Shown here piece after piece: positions 21,940-34,816 of a stretch of 64,000 nucleotides of DNA. The stretch's first letter is position 1, and each line of letters begins with the position of its first letter. The position numbers and the translations under genes were made by a program. This stretch comes from Pictodentalium vernedei. Its lineage: Eukaryota; Mollusca; Scaphopoda; Dentaliida; Dentaliidae. Under the pieces are notes generated by a model. That model was not told where the DNA came from. It worked only from the letters and a program-made list of their open reading frames with translations, and did not search any database. The stretch is from assembly GCA_031216915.1 (NCBI GenBank), contig CM062297.1:176008356-176072355 (forward strand), in the 5' to 3' direction.

Positions 21940-22870
21940 GAGCAGTAGATAATAGACCTAACAATAGAGGCCTCCAGAAATGGACTCGATATTTCTGAGA
22001 TAAAATTCATGAATGTGGATGGCTGAGCGCAATGAGCGGCCTTCAAAAATCTATAATAGCGACACTATTAATGTAAGTCCAAGAAGTAGAAGAACTCTTA
22101 CTTCATGAGCCGAAATCTTAAGCACAACTGCTAAGTCAATGATATACCATAAGCAGTACCGATAGTTAATAGAATCCATTAACAATAAAATGGAGCGTAA
22201 CGTCCTTCTACTAGACATCAAAGACAGAAGAAGCTTACGCCCATAGTAATAAACAGATATCTGTTTATAAATACATAAACTGTACCCGGAAAGAGTAAAG
22301 GCCTATGCCCATACGAAGATGGAAGGACCTTAAAATAATAGGTTCCGGATAATAGGAGCCTAACTCTTATGCAACAATCCAACCTAAATAGTAACGGAAG
22401 TAGTGATTCCGAAACTACGAAAGTGAAAATCATCCATCGATAGTGCATGAAACTCACTGACTCTACAGTAAAAGAGAAACCAACAGAATTACTGTCTAAA
22501 AGGTCAGAATTTGAAAACTACTGTTTCCAGAGGCTCAAATGATTACTTAGCTAAATAAGAACCGAAGTTAAAATCCATATAGGAATTTAATCTAAAGATT
22601 CTAAGTCTATTTATCAAAAAGTTACTAACTGACTTAGATAAAGAGACAAAAGACTCAATTGTAAACTATCGTAGAGTGCATAGGTATGAGGTAACATAAA
22701 CCTATAACCTAAATAATAACAGGCTGCAGTAGATCTTGTGAAACAAGTATACTAAAAAATAGAAATGAGTAGTATGGAGGGATCAACAATATGAACATAA
22801 TGATCCCTACACCACGACGGAAGAGCCTCCACTTTAGCCGCATAGAATAGCGAAGAAGAGGATCTCCTAT
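21940..22870 (-). pseudogene. Decayed tyrosine recombinase of DIRS G
   Basis: Collinear with A 114-1100 but with numerous deletions and stops. No open frame covers the catalytic residues. Confidence 0.75.
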
Positions 22871-23835
22871 AGTAAGAAATCGCGTCCAAAGCTCGTCCAG
22901 TACAGTGCTTACAATGCAATACGGACCACACAACGGAATACATGAAGGTTGCGACCTTGCTGGTTGTGATAAAGATGACACGATTTACCCAGTGAAAAAA
23001 GATCCTCACATAGAGGAAGATTTCACGTTAAGACCCACAGTAGACAAGAGAGTAAATTACCCATGATCTCTGTGAAGATAGAGATGCTATCAACAGAAAT
23101 GTATTGTGGTTGTTTATCTTAGCAATACCTGCTGAAACAACAGCGCTGGAGGATACGAGTATCCTATCATTCCGTCCTATAGATCAATAGAGCGTTAACA
23201 ACATTAGCTCAGAGATCTGGACAAGCCAACACATACATCTGCAATTGATTAGCAAGCTGTGTCATAAATAAATCATCATTGGGCGCTCCCATAGATAGCA
23301 AATCTGATTGAATACTTGTTTGTTGAGAGTCCATTCTGACAGCAACAAGCGACCCGTAAGAGAACGGGAGTCCGATAAAACAATCAGACGACCCGGAATA
23401 TGACGGACCAAAACTGAACTTGGTGTACTATAACCAACAGACGGATTCTTTCCATTAAATTGAATAACGGAAACGAAAGAGTGCCTCCCTGGTTCCGGAG
23501 ATACGCCACTACTGTCGAATTAAAGAACAGGAATTTGGGCATGCGTTTCTGAATAATGTTCATGCAATGACATAAAGCAAGCCTAAAAAACATAATTCCG
23601 CGGAAGAAAACTGATTGCTAAGAGACTGCGGAACCCAAAGACCCTGGCACTTCGAATCCGTAGGGATCAGTATTATATCCCAATCTGTTTGACTGGCAAC
23701 CGTCATAACAGCCACACTCGGGTCCGGCAACTGCGGTGGCACTCTCTGAGTCAACCACTGAATGTTTGCCCCAGTCTGAATCTCTTGTAACACTAGAGAG
23801 ACAAGAGAACGTGTAAATCGAGCAATTCATGGATT
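22850..23835 (-). pseudogene. Decayed pol remnant of DIRS G lacking RT
   Basis: RNase H-related fragments (VVAYLRNQGGT, TVASQTDWD) remain. The junction to gag core at 23815-23850 matches the B and E deletion junction. Confidence 0.78.
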
Positions 23836-26765
23836 GCCGAAAAGTTGCCGTCGAAGAGAAGCTCCTCCGAGAACGAAGCGACTCTGAGAGAGTTCTTAAC
23901 CTTACTATCCACGCGTGTGGATGTAGCTAGGGCTGCGTCACGTCTAACCAACTCCAATCAGCCACTGAAGGGCGGAGTTATACGTGAACAAACTACTGCC
24001 CTCAAAAGAAATTACATTGAGAATAATATCCCGTAAATCTTTTCTTGAAGACGTAATGATAACGCCTCAGTAAGGCGGATTACGTATGATAAAGCGTCTA
24101 AGTTAAGTCTACTATACATAATGTCGTTCCCAACATTGAAATTGGAAAAGACATAAACGGCGAAAAAGAATATATGCAGTCTTTAATCACACCGTCTAGA
24201 TGCATATGAACTCTCGGTATGCCCTGCTCTGCCAAAATAAACTATTCGTATAAATGATAAAATGGCAGAAATGAGCAACACGGACAAGAAACTAAACTAT
24301 CATGCTTAGTAGCAGGCTTGTATATATATATATATAGCGTCGAAAAATAAAACACATGTTGTAATGACAATATTGGACTGCGTCGGTAAGTCAGGGACAA
24401 TGTCCCTGAACCGATCGAAAAATCCGAGTCCAATGACGCTATAAGTCTCTTATCCAAGATCGCAGCAATGAAGTCCGAAATAACAATCACTGGAAGATAA
24501 TGCCAGAAGATATGAAAGGCATCTTCCGATACTACTAAAGGGAAAACTCGAAATCTTTCGAATCCCTTTCGCCATCCTGTCGGACCCTATAAAGCGTTCG
24601 GTCGTCCGTACCTGATGCAACCGCGGACCGCACCGACCCAGCGCCGTCGGATAATTCCTGATTCGACCGAGAAACTGTCAATTGCTGGGATGCTGCGAAA
24701 CAACTGTGCTAACTCGGATAGCACGTCCGTCACTGAGGCCTGAGGAGAAGCGGTCTTACGATGCATTGTCGCTGGAAGCTCCGTGATCGTTACCCCGTGC
24801 ATACTACCAATATGCGAGCGAACGGAGTGTATAGGCCTCGTGTCCCTTGGCTACCGGATGGCGCGACCTATTCGCCGTGGAATCACTGAATGCCGAAACT
24901 GATCGGATAGTCGAGGTCACGTAGCCAATGTGCGGTCGTGTGCCCTGCTGTGAGGATGAGGAAGCATTAAGGACAGTCTCTCGGACTGTCAATATAATGG
25001 AGCGTCCCGACCGACGGACATATGCTCCGAATGTAAAATATCTGAACCACAACATGCCGTCCCCTATGTTGTTGGACGAGAGAGGGACCTCTCTCGCTCA
25101 CAGCCCGGACGGACCTGGACAAGCCAGGAACCGGACTAACAGGCTTCCTCCGATCTGTCCTCAATCTGCCGTCACTGGGTGAGTACTAAAGTAATTAAAG
25201 TGCTCACATCACCCAAATCTCCTTCCTAGACCGCAACGGACGAACCCGGCAGCCGAACCATTCAATGAATGTACGCTACACCGGGTGAGCTAGCGAATGT
25301 CACTCCGTAGGCGATAGACATATTCCATGAGCACTTATCGCCGCTAGCTCTTCATTAACTATGACGACAGAGGCACACTTTTGAAAGACATCTCCATAAC
25401 TCTTCGAACAAGAAACCAGAAATGCTTGATTAGCAAGCATAAAATAATAATATATATAGCGTCGTTCAATAATTCGAAAGTTTGTGTGACATTATTGGAC
25501 TATGTCGGAACTGAGGGACGATGTCCCTGAACCGAACCAAAAATTTCTAAGTCCACCGACGCTATCAGTTTCTTATCCGGCATCGCAGCATTCTGGTCCG
25601 ACGAAAGAAGCTGTAGAAGACCAAGTCAGATGACATACACAACAGCATATGTTGTTCCGAAAGGGAAAGCTCGAAATCCTCCGAATCCCTTTCGGTATCC
25701 CGTCGGACCGGATGAAACTTTCGGACGTCCGTACCCGCTTCCGCGGAGCGTCCCGACCCAGCATCGTCGGATAAAATATATGCGACAGATTCAGTTGATG
25801 CTGGGATGCTGCGATAAACTGTGCTATTAAGGAAAGCACGTCCGTTCCCGAGGCCTGTGCAGTAGCGGTCTTACGATGCATTGCCGCCGGAAGCTCCGTG
25901 TACGTTGACTCCCGCACACTTCCTATGCGAACGTCCGGAGTCTGCAGGCCTCGTGTCCCTGGCTACCGGATGGTGTGACCTGGTCGCCGAAGAATCCTTG
26001 ATCGGCGAAGCTGGTAATATATCGGCGGTCACGCAGCCAAGGTGCGGTCGTGTGCGCTGACGAGAAGAGGAAGCCTTAGCAGTCTCCGCGGACTGCCTAT
26101 ACAACGGAGTGTCCCGAGCGACGGACGTATGCTCCGCTTGCGCCACATTTTGTACCACAACATCTGGGGCCAGATGTTGTTGAACGAGAGAGGGGCCTCT
26201 CTCGCTTGCCATCCGGATGGACCGGAACGAGCTATGAACCGGACTAAAAGGCTTCCTCCGTTCTCCCTCCGATCCGCCGTCACTGGGTGTGCATTAGGTT
26301 AATTTATAGTGCTCGCATCACCCCAAAATTCCTTCTAGACCGCAACGGACGAACCCGGCTGCCGAACCATTCGGTGAATGGACGCTACACCGGGCGAGCT
26401 AGCGGACGTCAAAGGCCGTCGAACCTACTAGGGTCCTCTTAGGCAATTGGCGTATTTACATGAGCACTTTTCCGCTAGCCCTTCATTAATTGTGACGACG
26501 GAGGCACACTGTTGGAAGACATCACAGATACATCACCCTAATCTTGATCGTCTGAAATAGAAATTGATAAAGTAGAGTGACCCTGCGGGGAAAGGACCGG
26601 AGTGTCCAAATCCCCAATAACATACCGTGACATACGCTTCCCATATTGTCGTCGAAATCATACGATACAGAACAGGAGTTAATGCGAGTACACTGACCAC
26701 ATATAGAATGATAATAAAGTCAGAGGAAGACTTCCTCTTAAAACAATTGATCAATATCCTTTCAA
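23836..26765 (-). pseudogene. Decayed duplicated gag of DIRS G
   Basis: Two direct copies of the gag middle region, about 24300-25425 and 25426-26500. Protein-like fragments remain (SERGPSLVQQHLAPDVVVQN at 26210-26150). The start codon position (26762-26765) has lost its ATG. Confidence 0.75.
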
Positions 26766-27659
26766 TGTGAAAAGAAAACAAGTCCTGGTACTCGCACTAA
26801 CCCCTGGCAATCAAAATACATAATAATAATATGATCCATTAATATAGAAAAAATAATTGAAATCAAAATATTTTGAAAAAATCTTTTTTCAGAACAGCCC
26901 AAGTTTCTGAAAAGTAACGTTGAGCCCCAATGGATCCCAAGCCTAAGTGTGGACAAAAATTTTAAAAATATTTTAAACAATTTATTCAACACTTACGAAC
27001 AATAATAATGTATCTAGTTATGATTAAAATAACATCAAGATATTATTTTTTAGAAATCCCCCCCCCTCACACAGAGGGCTGTTGTAAATGTAAACAATGA
27101 GTGTAAAAACACTAAAATAAGACTCCAGGCACCCAGGCCCGAAATCAGTTACCAAATATACACTATCTGATGCAAAACAGAGACTTCCAGGGAAGAAACT
27201 GCAGAACATCAGATGGTAGATGCAGAACACAACGCCTAACCACCCGTAGGTGAAGACGTAAACATGGGGAAAAGAACAGAATTCATTCTGTTATTCAGCT
27301 AAAACTCCCAAGAAAATTTAGTAATAATAATTACAAAAACTATGCCAAAAGCATGGGAGAATAGCAAGGGGGAACTTAAAGGACAGGGAGAGAGGAAAAC
27401 ACTTAAAAAACAGTGTAACTAAATAATCAGAATGACAACAAAATGGCTGCTGCCTCGAAAATAGGTAACTTAACATAATTTCATTAAAAATTTTTAAGTT
27501 ACAGCCCTGATAATATTCTGTCACACATTTTTTTCCTCTCCTCCTTCTCTATCCTCCTTAGAATCACCATTTCACTAATATTTATGTGTCTGGCATCATT
27601 TAAACTGAGATTTATAAGCACAAAGATCAGTCAGATGTTAACTGATGAAGGGCCAAACA

Positions 27660-27861
27660 AAGAATGATTAATGGCGCCAATTTCGGGACGTCCTTGACAC
27701 TGCGCATGCGCAGTAGGGGCGAAGTGTGGAGGGCCTTTCAGGACATGTTTTCTTTGGTTTTAGATGCAAATTTTGGGGATTGGGGGGCAAAATTTGTGTT
27801 TGGCCCTATATTTTAAGAGTTAGCACCAGCTATGTCTGGGTCATTGGTACAGTATAAAAAT
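27660..27861. repeat. Right inverted terminal repeat of DIRS G
   Basis: Reverse complement of 20943-21170. Perfect TGCGCATGCGCA at 27701-27712. Confidence 0.85.
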
Positions 27862-28178
27862 TTTGATTCTCGACGACCTCTATTGCTTCCTTTAATAAGA
27901 GAGCTTGTACCTCTGCTAAGAGCGACTCACTTTTGCAAGGATCTGGCGTAAGATTTGTCCAACGTGGACATCTTGTTAGTGGGGGTTTCGCTTGGAATGA
28001 TAGCCGTAGGCCGTCCGAGACTACACTTCTCACCCACTGGTCTTCTGTGATTGTTATCCAGTTTTTTGCGAAGCTTGATAACCTTCTGCCAACTGGTAAG
28101 CAATAGAGGTCTTGACCATCACCTGTATGACCTGCGACGCTTACGAGAGGATAAACCACATCCTCCCCGCGAAGAACC
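27862..28178 (-). pseudogene. Start of DIRS F pol, separated from the rest by element G
   Basis: Encodes a linker ending VQALLLKEAIEVVENQN, which continues in register at 20930 with the RT start once element G is disregarded. No intact start is recognised. Confidence 0.7.
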
Positions 28179-30266
28179 TCATCCCGTCGGCCTAGGGGAG
28201 TCTAACAGATAGTCCCAATCAGACCTCCGCCCCTTTCCTGAGTCGCTATACTGACGACCTCTAGAGTAAGAATAAGAGGGTTTCCTATACCCTCGTGAGG
28301 AGTCTGCTTTTGACGATTTCTGTCTGGAACGTTCTCCTTTACTCTTGTCTGCTGCCGTGGGTCGATGAGATGCCGACTTTAAAAGCAGAGGATTAGATGC
28401 TTTCTTAGTAGCCTGGTCATAAACTAATGAAAGCTTGTCATCGAATATAGTATGTCCGGAGAATGGAGCGACTCGGAGAGAGCTTTTCACCTTGTCATCT
28501 ATCAGTGATGATGATGCAAGGGCACCATCATGTCTGATTAACTCCAAATTAGCCACTGTTAGGGCGGAGTTATACATGGTATACATAATTGCCCTGGAAA
28601 GAACTCTGAGAGAGGTACGAACATCCTCAAATTTCTTTCCATTGAGACGTTGCGCCATAGCTCTTGTAAGGTGATCTGCGTAAGACACAGCGTCCAAATT
28701 CACTCTATTTAAAGAAATTGCTGTCTCAATTGTGTCTGAGCGAATTGTGAATGATCCAGGTAAGGATACCTCTAGATCCTCGGCCTGCTCATCCAAACGC
28801 AGAGGAACTCTCTGAACATCTTTCCCGACTGTTTTAAATGAACGTGGTCCAAGAAATGGAATGTTTATAGAAGATGAAGTTAAGAAACCGCCTTTCTTCA
28901 TTGCACTCAAGAGATTAAATATGGCATCGTCTATATGGCCAAAGGCCTGCGACACCTGCCTAGACTGAACCGGAAAAGAAAGGATCTCCTCCTTTGTCCG
29001 GATAAAGTATGCATCCAGTGACGCAAGCGGTTTCTTCCTGGTCATCGCAGCATTCTGATTCGATGGAACAAATTCAGGGTAGTATTGATGGATGAAATCC
29101 ATCTCAATGATGAGTTGTTAGAAAGGGAAGGGCAATCTTCTTCCATATCCCTTTCACCATCCGAGAGAATCAGTTCTGAATCTCGGTCCCTTGCCTCTGC
29201 ATGAACAGATGACTGGACCGACCCTGCACCGTCCGACAGCTCATGTTCTGAGTTTGAAGGAGGCTACTCTTGCACTAGCTGGGATGCTGCAAACAGCTGC
29301 GCAATCTGCAACAGCAAGTCTGTCACCGAGGCCTGAGGAGCAGCAGTCTTCTGTTTCTTCGCCGCTTGCTGCTCCTGGGACGGTGTGTAGGAGATGGCTC
29401 TTTTCTCCGAATGTCCCGGTGATAGAGGCCTCGTCTCCCTAGCTACCGGATGGTCCGACTTCACCGGCGAAGAGTGGTCCCTTCTTCGTGTAGCAGGCTG
29501 GTTATTCGAAGTCGGGTAGCTAGGATGCGGTCGTGTGTGCTTAGTAGATGAAGTGGAAGAAGCCGTAACTGTAGCCGAGGCCAGCTGTGATCTATATGGA
29601 GCATCCCGAACAGCAGGTGTGGATGTATGAAAGTTCTTTACCACAACATCTGGCCCCAGATGTTGCTGGGATAGAGAGGGACCTCTCTCGCTCACGGTCC
29701 TTTCAGAACTCGCCGAGATTCCCACAACGTTTACTGGCTTCTTCCCCTTTTCCGTCATCGCTGGGTAAGCATGTTTATGTTTTAAAGTGCTCGCTCTACC
29801 CAAGTCACTTCTTAAGACCGCAATGGACGTACCCGGCGTCACGGTACCCACAGACAGAGGTACCTCTTCGCTGGTCAAGCTAGCTGCAGACATGGGACTA
29901 AAACCACCGGCTAGTGGCTTTATTGCCTGCCATGCCTAATATTCATGAGCACTTTGGCAGCTAGCTCTGTTTGCTCATCAGAGCTTGACAACGGTAGCAC
30001 ACTTTGGTAGGTGTTACATAACCATCACCATGTTCTTGTTCCTCTCAAAAAGAAACTGAGAAACTTGATTGACTTTGCGGCGAGAGGACCAGCATTGGCC
30101 TTTCACTGCTAACAACATACCGTGACACCCGTGTCCAACGTTTGTCATCCCAATCAACATATGTAGTACAAGAATTAGCGGGAGTACATCGACTACAAGC
30201 AAGGCAACAAGCATGTAAATCTGAAGAAGATTTCCTCGCCTTGCATTTTGAACAATAAGCTTTCAT
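28179..30266 (-). pseudogene. DIRS F gag with two frameshifts
   Basis: Starts MKAYCSKCKARKSSSD (30266) with the same Cys/His cluster as A gag. The frame changes between about 30045 and 29893 and returns by 29102. The last 307 codons are open and include the conserved core (PEFVPSNQNAAMTRKK, YADHLTRAMAQRL, ANLELIRHDGALASS) and a basic, Tyr/Ser/Arg-rich tail. It is clearly diverged from A gag, which supports two subfamilies. The twin palindrome is kept at about 29641-29695. Confidence 0.82.
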
Positions 30267-30620
30267 AATTAATCAAACAAAGTCAATAGTACTCCCACCA
30301 ACTCCACAATAAATATATGATAAAGATGCATAATAATCAATAATAATAATTTTTGAAAAAATTTTGGCAAAAGCCCAAGTTCCTAAAGGGAACAATATGA
30401 GCCCAAGGGTATCCCGATAGAGCCTAAGTATGGACAAAATTCCAAAAATAATTGCTACACTACCGAAATATTATAACATGCATCTAAAAACAATCCTACA
30501 GTAATAATAAGTTGAAACTACATATATTTATAGGATGTTGCTATTGTAAACAAAAAAATTATGAAATAAGACAAGAATTGTGATAATTGGGAATATGTTA
30601 ATTTCTCTTCAGTATACTAT
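30267..30620 (-). other. 5' leader of DIRS F
   Basis: Shares blocks with the A leader (gcccaagttcctaaagg, agcctaagtatggacaaaat). AT-rich, no ORF. It ends where the tandem-array insertion begins. Confidence 0.55.
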
Positions 30621-33207
30621 GTTTTTGATAAAAATAATATGAGGTGTACACTGTACTAAAGAGCTGGGGGGTGGGTTAATATGACCTCACAGTTAATGCA
30701 TGTGGCCCTCTCAGTTAATGTTTATCAATGAAAGTTACCAAGTTACAGTGAAATTATTCCAAAACAAGTCATCCAATCAAGTTACATTGAAATCCCTTCA
30801 TAAATATGGCCTGTAGACTGTGATAAAGGTTTCCGGGCTTCGGGCCACGGTAGCCGTCAGTTTGCCAATTGCGTCCAAACGGGACGTTCTCATCTAGACA
30901 TTATATGAAGTCAACCTACCAAATTACAATGAAATCCCTTCATAAATATGACCTGAAGACTGTGCTAAAGGTTTTTGGGCTTTGGGCTCGGGCAGCCATC
31001 ATGGTTGAATGATCGCAACGAAAAGGGGACATTCTCATCTGGGCATCATCTGAAGCGATCCTTCGAAGTTACAATGAAATCCGTTCATAAATAAGACCTG
31101 TAGACTGTGCTCAAGGTTTTCGGGCTTTGGGCCCCTGAAGCCATCACAGTTGACCAATCACAACCAAAAGGGGATGTCATCATCTAGGCATTATATGGAG
31201 TCAAACTAACAGGTTACAATGAAATCCTTCCATAAATATGACCTATAGACTATGCTAAAAGTTTTGGGGTTTTGGGCTCGGGCAGCCATCAAGGCTGAAT
31301 GATCGCTACCAAAATGGGACATTCTCATCTAGACATTATTTGGAGTCATCCTACCAAGGTACAATGAAATCCCTTCATAAACATCACCTGGAGACTGTGC
31401 TAAAGGTTTTTGGGCTTCAGGCCCCTGTAGCCGTCACAGTTGCCTAATGGTGTCCAAAAGGGGATGTTCTCATCTAGACATTATATGAAGTCAATCTACC
31501 AAGTTACAATGAAATCCCTTCATAAATATGACCTGAAGACTGTGCTAAAGGTTTTTGGGCTTTGGGCTCGGGCAGCCATCATGGTTGAATGATCACAACC
31601 AAAAGGGGACATTCTCATCTGGGCATCATTTGGAGTGATCCTCCGAAGTTACAATGAAATCCCTTCATAAATATGACCTGTAGACTGTGCTCAAGATTTT
31701 CGGGCTTCGGGCACCTGTAGCCATCACAGTTGACCAATCAAGACCAAAAGGGGATGTTCTCATCTAGGCATTATATGGAGTCAACCTAACAAGTTACAAT
31801 GAAATCCTTCCATAAATACGACCTCTAGACTATGCTAAAGGTTTTTGGGCTCGGGCAGCCATCAAGGCTGAATGATAGTGACCAAAAGGGGACGTTCTCA
31901 TCTAGACATTACTTGGAGTCATCCTACCAAGCTACAATGAAATCCCTTCATAATTATGTATGACCTGTAGACTGTTCTAAAGGTTTTCGGGCTTCGGGCC
32001 CCTGTAGCTGTCACAGTTGCCCAATCATGTCCAAAATGGGACGTTCTCATCTAGACATTATATGAAGTCAAACCTACCAAGTTACAACGAAATCCCTTCA
32101 TAAATATGACCTGTAGACTGTGCCAAAGGTATTCAGGCTTCGGGCTCAGGCAGCCATCATGGTTGAATGATCGCAACCAAAAGGGGACATTCTCATCTGG
32201 AGTGATCCTACGAAGTTACAATGAAATCCCTTCATAAATATGACCTGTAGACTGTGCTCAAGATTTTTGGACTTTGGGCACCTGTTGCCATCACAGTTGT
32301 CCAATCACGAGCAAAAGGGGATGCCATCATGTAGGCATTATATGGAGTCAACCTAACAGTTTACAATGAAATCCTTTCATAAATATGACCTTTTGCCTAT
32401 GCTAAATGTTTTGGGGCTCGGGCACCCATCAAGGCTGAATGATCGCGATCAAAATGGGACGTTATCATCTAGACATTATTTGGAGTCATCCTACCAAGTT
32501 ACAATGAAATCCGTTCATAAATATGACCTGCAGACTGTGCTAAAGGTTTTTGGGCTACGGGCCCCTGTAGCCGTCACAGTTGCCCAATCACGTCCAAAAG
32601 GGGAATATCTCATCTAGACATTATATGAAATCAACCCACCAGGATACAATGAAATTCCTCAATAAATATGACCTGTAGACTGTGCTAAAGATTTTCGGGT
32701 TTTGGGCTTGGGCAGTTGTCCCGGTTGGCAGATCACGCCCAAATGGGGAAATTCTCATCTAGATATCATAAGGAGTCATCCTACCAAGTTACAATGAAAT
32801 CCCTCCATATTAAACATGACCTGGAGACTGTGCTAAAAGTTCTTGGGTTTCGGGCTTGGGCAGCCATCGCGGTTGACAGATCATGCGCAACAGGGGACGT
32901 TCTCATCTAGGCATTATACAGAGGCATCCTACCAAGTTACAATGAAATCCTTTCATAAATACGACCTGTAGACTGTGCTGATGGTTTTGGGGTTTTGGGC
33001 TCGGGCAGCCATACCGGTTGACCGATTGCGACCAACATGGGTTGTTCTCATCTAGACATGACCCAAAACCTGCATATGAAATTTCGTGATGATCAGACAA
33101 GAACTGCGGGGTGTAGCCCGTACTAAAGGAAAATGTGAACAGACTCACAGACTTCCGCATGCGTGATGGCAAAAGCTGTCTTCACTTTGTCAAGTTAAGC
33201 TAAAAAT
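30621..33207 (+). repeat. 145-bp tandem array element (about 16 units) inserted in the DIRS F leader
   Basis: The word gaaatcc(c/t)ttcataaa recurs at 30789, 30931, 31076, 31221, 31366, 31511, 31656, 31801, 31939, 32089, 32223, 32368, 32516, 32651, 32796 and 32944, mostly 145 bp apart. A higher-order alternation of unit variants is visible: units with 'ggcagccatcatggttgaatg' alternate with 'ctgtagccgtcacagttgccc'. It ends in the same non-repeated tail as the array at 15216. DIRS leader sequence resumes at about 33208. Confidence 0.85.
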
Positions 33208-33462
33208 GAGATTTAAAAGCACAAATGTCAGTTCCTTGTTGCTGACTTCAAGGCCAAACAAAGAATGATGGTTAGCACCAATTTCGGTGTCTTCCTGGAT
33301 ACTGCGCATGCGCAGATCCAAAAAGTATGGAGGACCAGATAGGACATTAAATTTTTGGTTTTGCATGCAAATTTAGGGGATTGGGGAGCAAAATTTGTGT
33401 TTGGCCCTGGATTAATTTTTGAGTTAGCACCAGCTAGTCTGGGCCATTGGTTGTATAAAAAT
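33208..33462. repeat. Right terminal repeat (type II) of DIRS F
   Basis: Starts gagatttaaaagcacaaatg and ends ctgggccattggttgtataaaaat. The palindrome TGCGCATGCGCA is at 33303-33314. Confidence 0.8.
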
Positions 33463-34082
33463 GCAAAAATCTGGGAATTGCAAAGAATAAAGAACAATAG
33501 CTCCTTGATGAAATGTCAGACAAATATCAGAAGCATATCTGATCTGCATTTTTTGTGAAAAACGACATATACCAAATATGGAATAGTAGTGTTGGGAAAA
33601 AAAAGGTAATCATCAAGAAACCCCAAATCTTGGAAATTTTATGACAACAGAGTGCAAAAACACCTTCATGGAATGTCTAACATCAGAATCACACTTCTGT
33701 GGATGATTGGTTGTATGAAGTGTGTAGCTGAAGTGGTCAACCAGAAACCAAAAATGTAGGAAATTCCAAAGCAATGTCAAACATTGGAACTGAAATGAAC
33801 TTTTTGCATAGGGTTTCTCTTGCCCCCAAAATAAGTATAATTTGGGCACACATAATAAAATTTTCACCTTGTAAACTGAATGGATTTTTTCACCAATGAT
33901 TTACTTTACATTTGGATTAATTTTTCATCAACTAGATTTGATGAAAAATATGTTGAAAATACTCAGCAGGTTAAGAGATAACCTGCATTTCTTGAGGATG
34001 AGGCCATGTATGAAATATGGATTAAGTACAGCTGAGAAAGTCATTTGGAAACCAAACATCTTGAAAATTCTGAGACAATATG
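33463..34082. repeat. Degenerate tandem-like repeats, no gene
   Basis: Loosely repeated words (catatctgatctgcatttt, gaaaccaaacatcttg, ccaaatatgg) continue beyond MITE P2 to about 34510. There they meet a gatggacagatggatgg tract. Probably an old array-type element. Confidence 0.45.
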
Positions 34083-34359
34083 TTAACCTTTTACCTAATG
34101 AATCACCCGAATTCACCCGCGTAATATGCAAATTCAGCAGATGAAAAAATTTAATTTTTCAAAATATTTCAACAAAACAATATCATGTGACCCCTCATTG
34201 GAACGAGCTCATTGAGCTCGTTCCAATGAGGGTTCACATGATATGGTTTTGTTGAAAGTTTTTGAAAAATTAAAAAAATGATATTTAAAATAAATAATTT
34301 ATAAAAATGATATTTAAAATAATAAATTTTGATATTGTCGACTTTGGGTAAAGGGTTAA
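34083..34359. mobile_element. piggyBac-like MITE P2 with central hairpin
   Basis: TTAA at both ends. Ends CCTTTTACCTAATG and CCCTTTACCCAAAG (complement). The central stem 34183-34242 matches P1 (GACCCCTCATTGGAACGAGC). Confidence 0.8.
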
Positions 34360-34715
34360 ACAAACATCAAAATCAAACTTGCTCTGCATTTTCTGTGAAC
34401 AAAACTGCAAATCAAATATGAATTAAATGGCACAAGTATAGCACAATTTATCAGGAAACCAAAAAGTGGATGGACAGATGGATGGAAGAATGATAGACAA
34501 TGCTTTGCCACAATATGCCCATTTTCATACACACTTACAAAGGTGGCACCAATGATTTCTAAATCTGAGATGCAAAGATGAGATTTTCAGCAGTTTGATT
34601 CTATTCCTATTCAATTCACTTAACTGCTGAGCCCTCAAAAGAAACTTGAAACAAGAACTTCATAAACTTAAAAACATTCACAGAAAACAGTAAATTAAAG
34701 TACATATATTCTTAC
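34360..34715. other. Intron sequence downstream of the RBM22 exon
   Basis: Continuation of degenerate repeat sequence to about 34510, then nothing recognised. Confidence 0.45.
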
Positions 34716-34816
34716 CTCCCTCTCCATATTCTGTGTGTAGAACTCTTTGTTGACATCTGACTTTGGTATATTGTCCTGTATTTTTAGAGCGGCATCTCTA
34801 ACCTGGACGGGTAGAC
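34716..34816 (-). CDS. RBM22: RBM22 exon encoding part of the N-terminal region
   Basis: A 101-nt exon. The acceptor is tttttttag next to 34817 and the donor is GTAAG at 34715-34711. It begins with two bases completing a split Gly-type codon, then encodes [15 protein letters not shown] and [17 protein letters not shown], ending in phase 0. These words lie immediately before the ANSDGT segment in RBM22 proteins, so this exon directly precedes 14547-14719. The segment links the N-terminal zinc-binding region to the CCCH finger in this spliceosomal RNA-binding protein. The preceding exon was not found up to base 64000. Confidence 0.94.

Larger units (their letters stand above)
20943..27861 (-). 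mobile_element. DIRS element G (type I, non-autonomous), nested in F
   Basis: 6,919 bp with both terminal repeats, ICR and the same RT deletion and gag duplication as B and E. It interrupts the pol start of F. TTTGA occurs on both sides (20934-20938, 27862-27866), a possible short duplication. It is nearly identical to E (a few percent differences in the blocks I compared), with shared frame-breaking changes. Confidence 0.92.
18150..33462 (-). mobile_element. DIRS element F (type II), 3' truncated, interrupted by three insertions
   Basis: Runs from a truncated recombinase at about 18150 to its right terminus (GTATAAAAAT, 33462). It is split by an hAT MITE (19527-20236), DIRS G (20943-27861) and a tandem array (about 30620-33207). 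The sequence resumes in register across each. For example, pol stops at actgtagaaactttga before G and resumes tttgattctcg after it. The left terminal repeat, ICR and C-terminal recombinase are missing. Confidence 0.85.
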
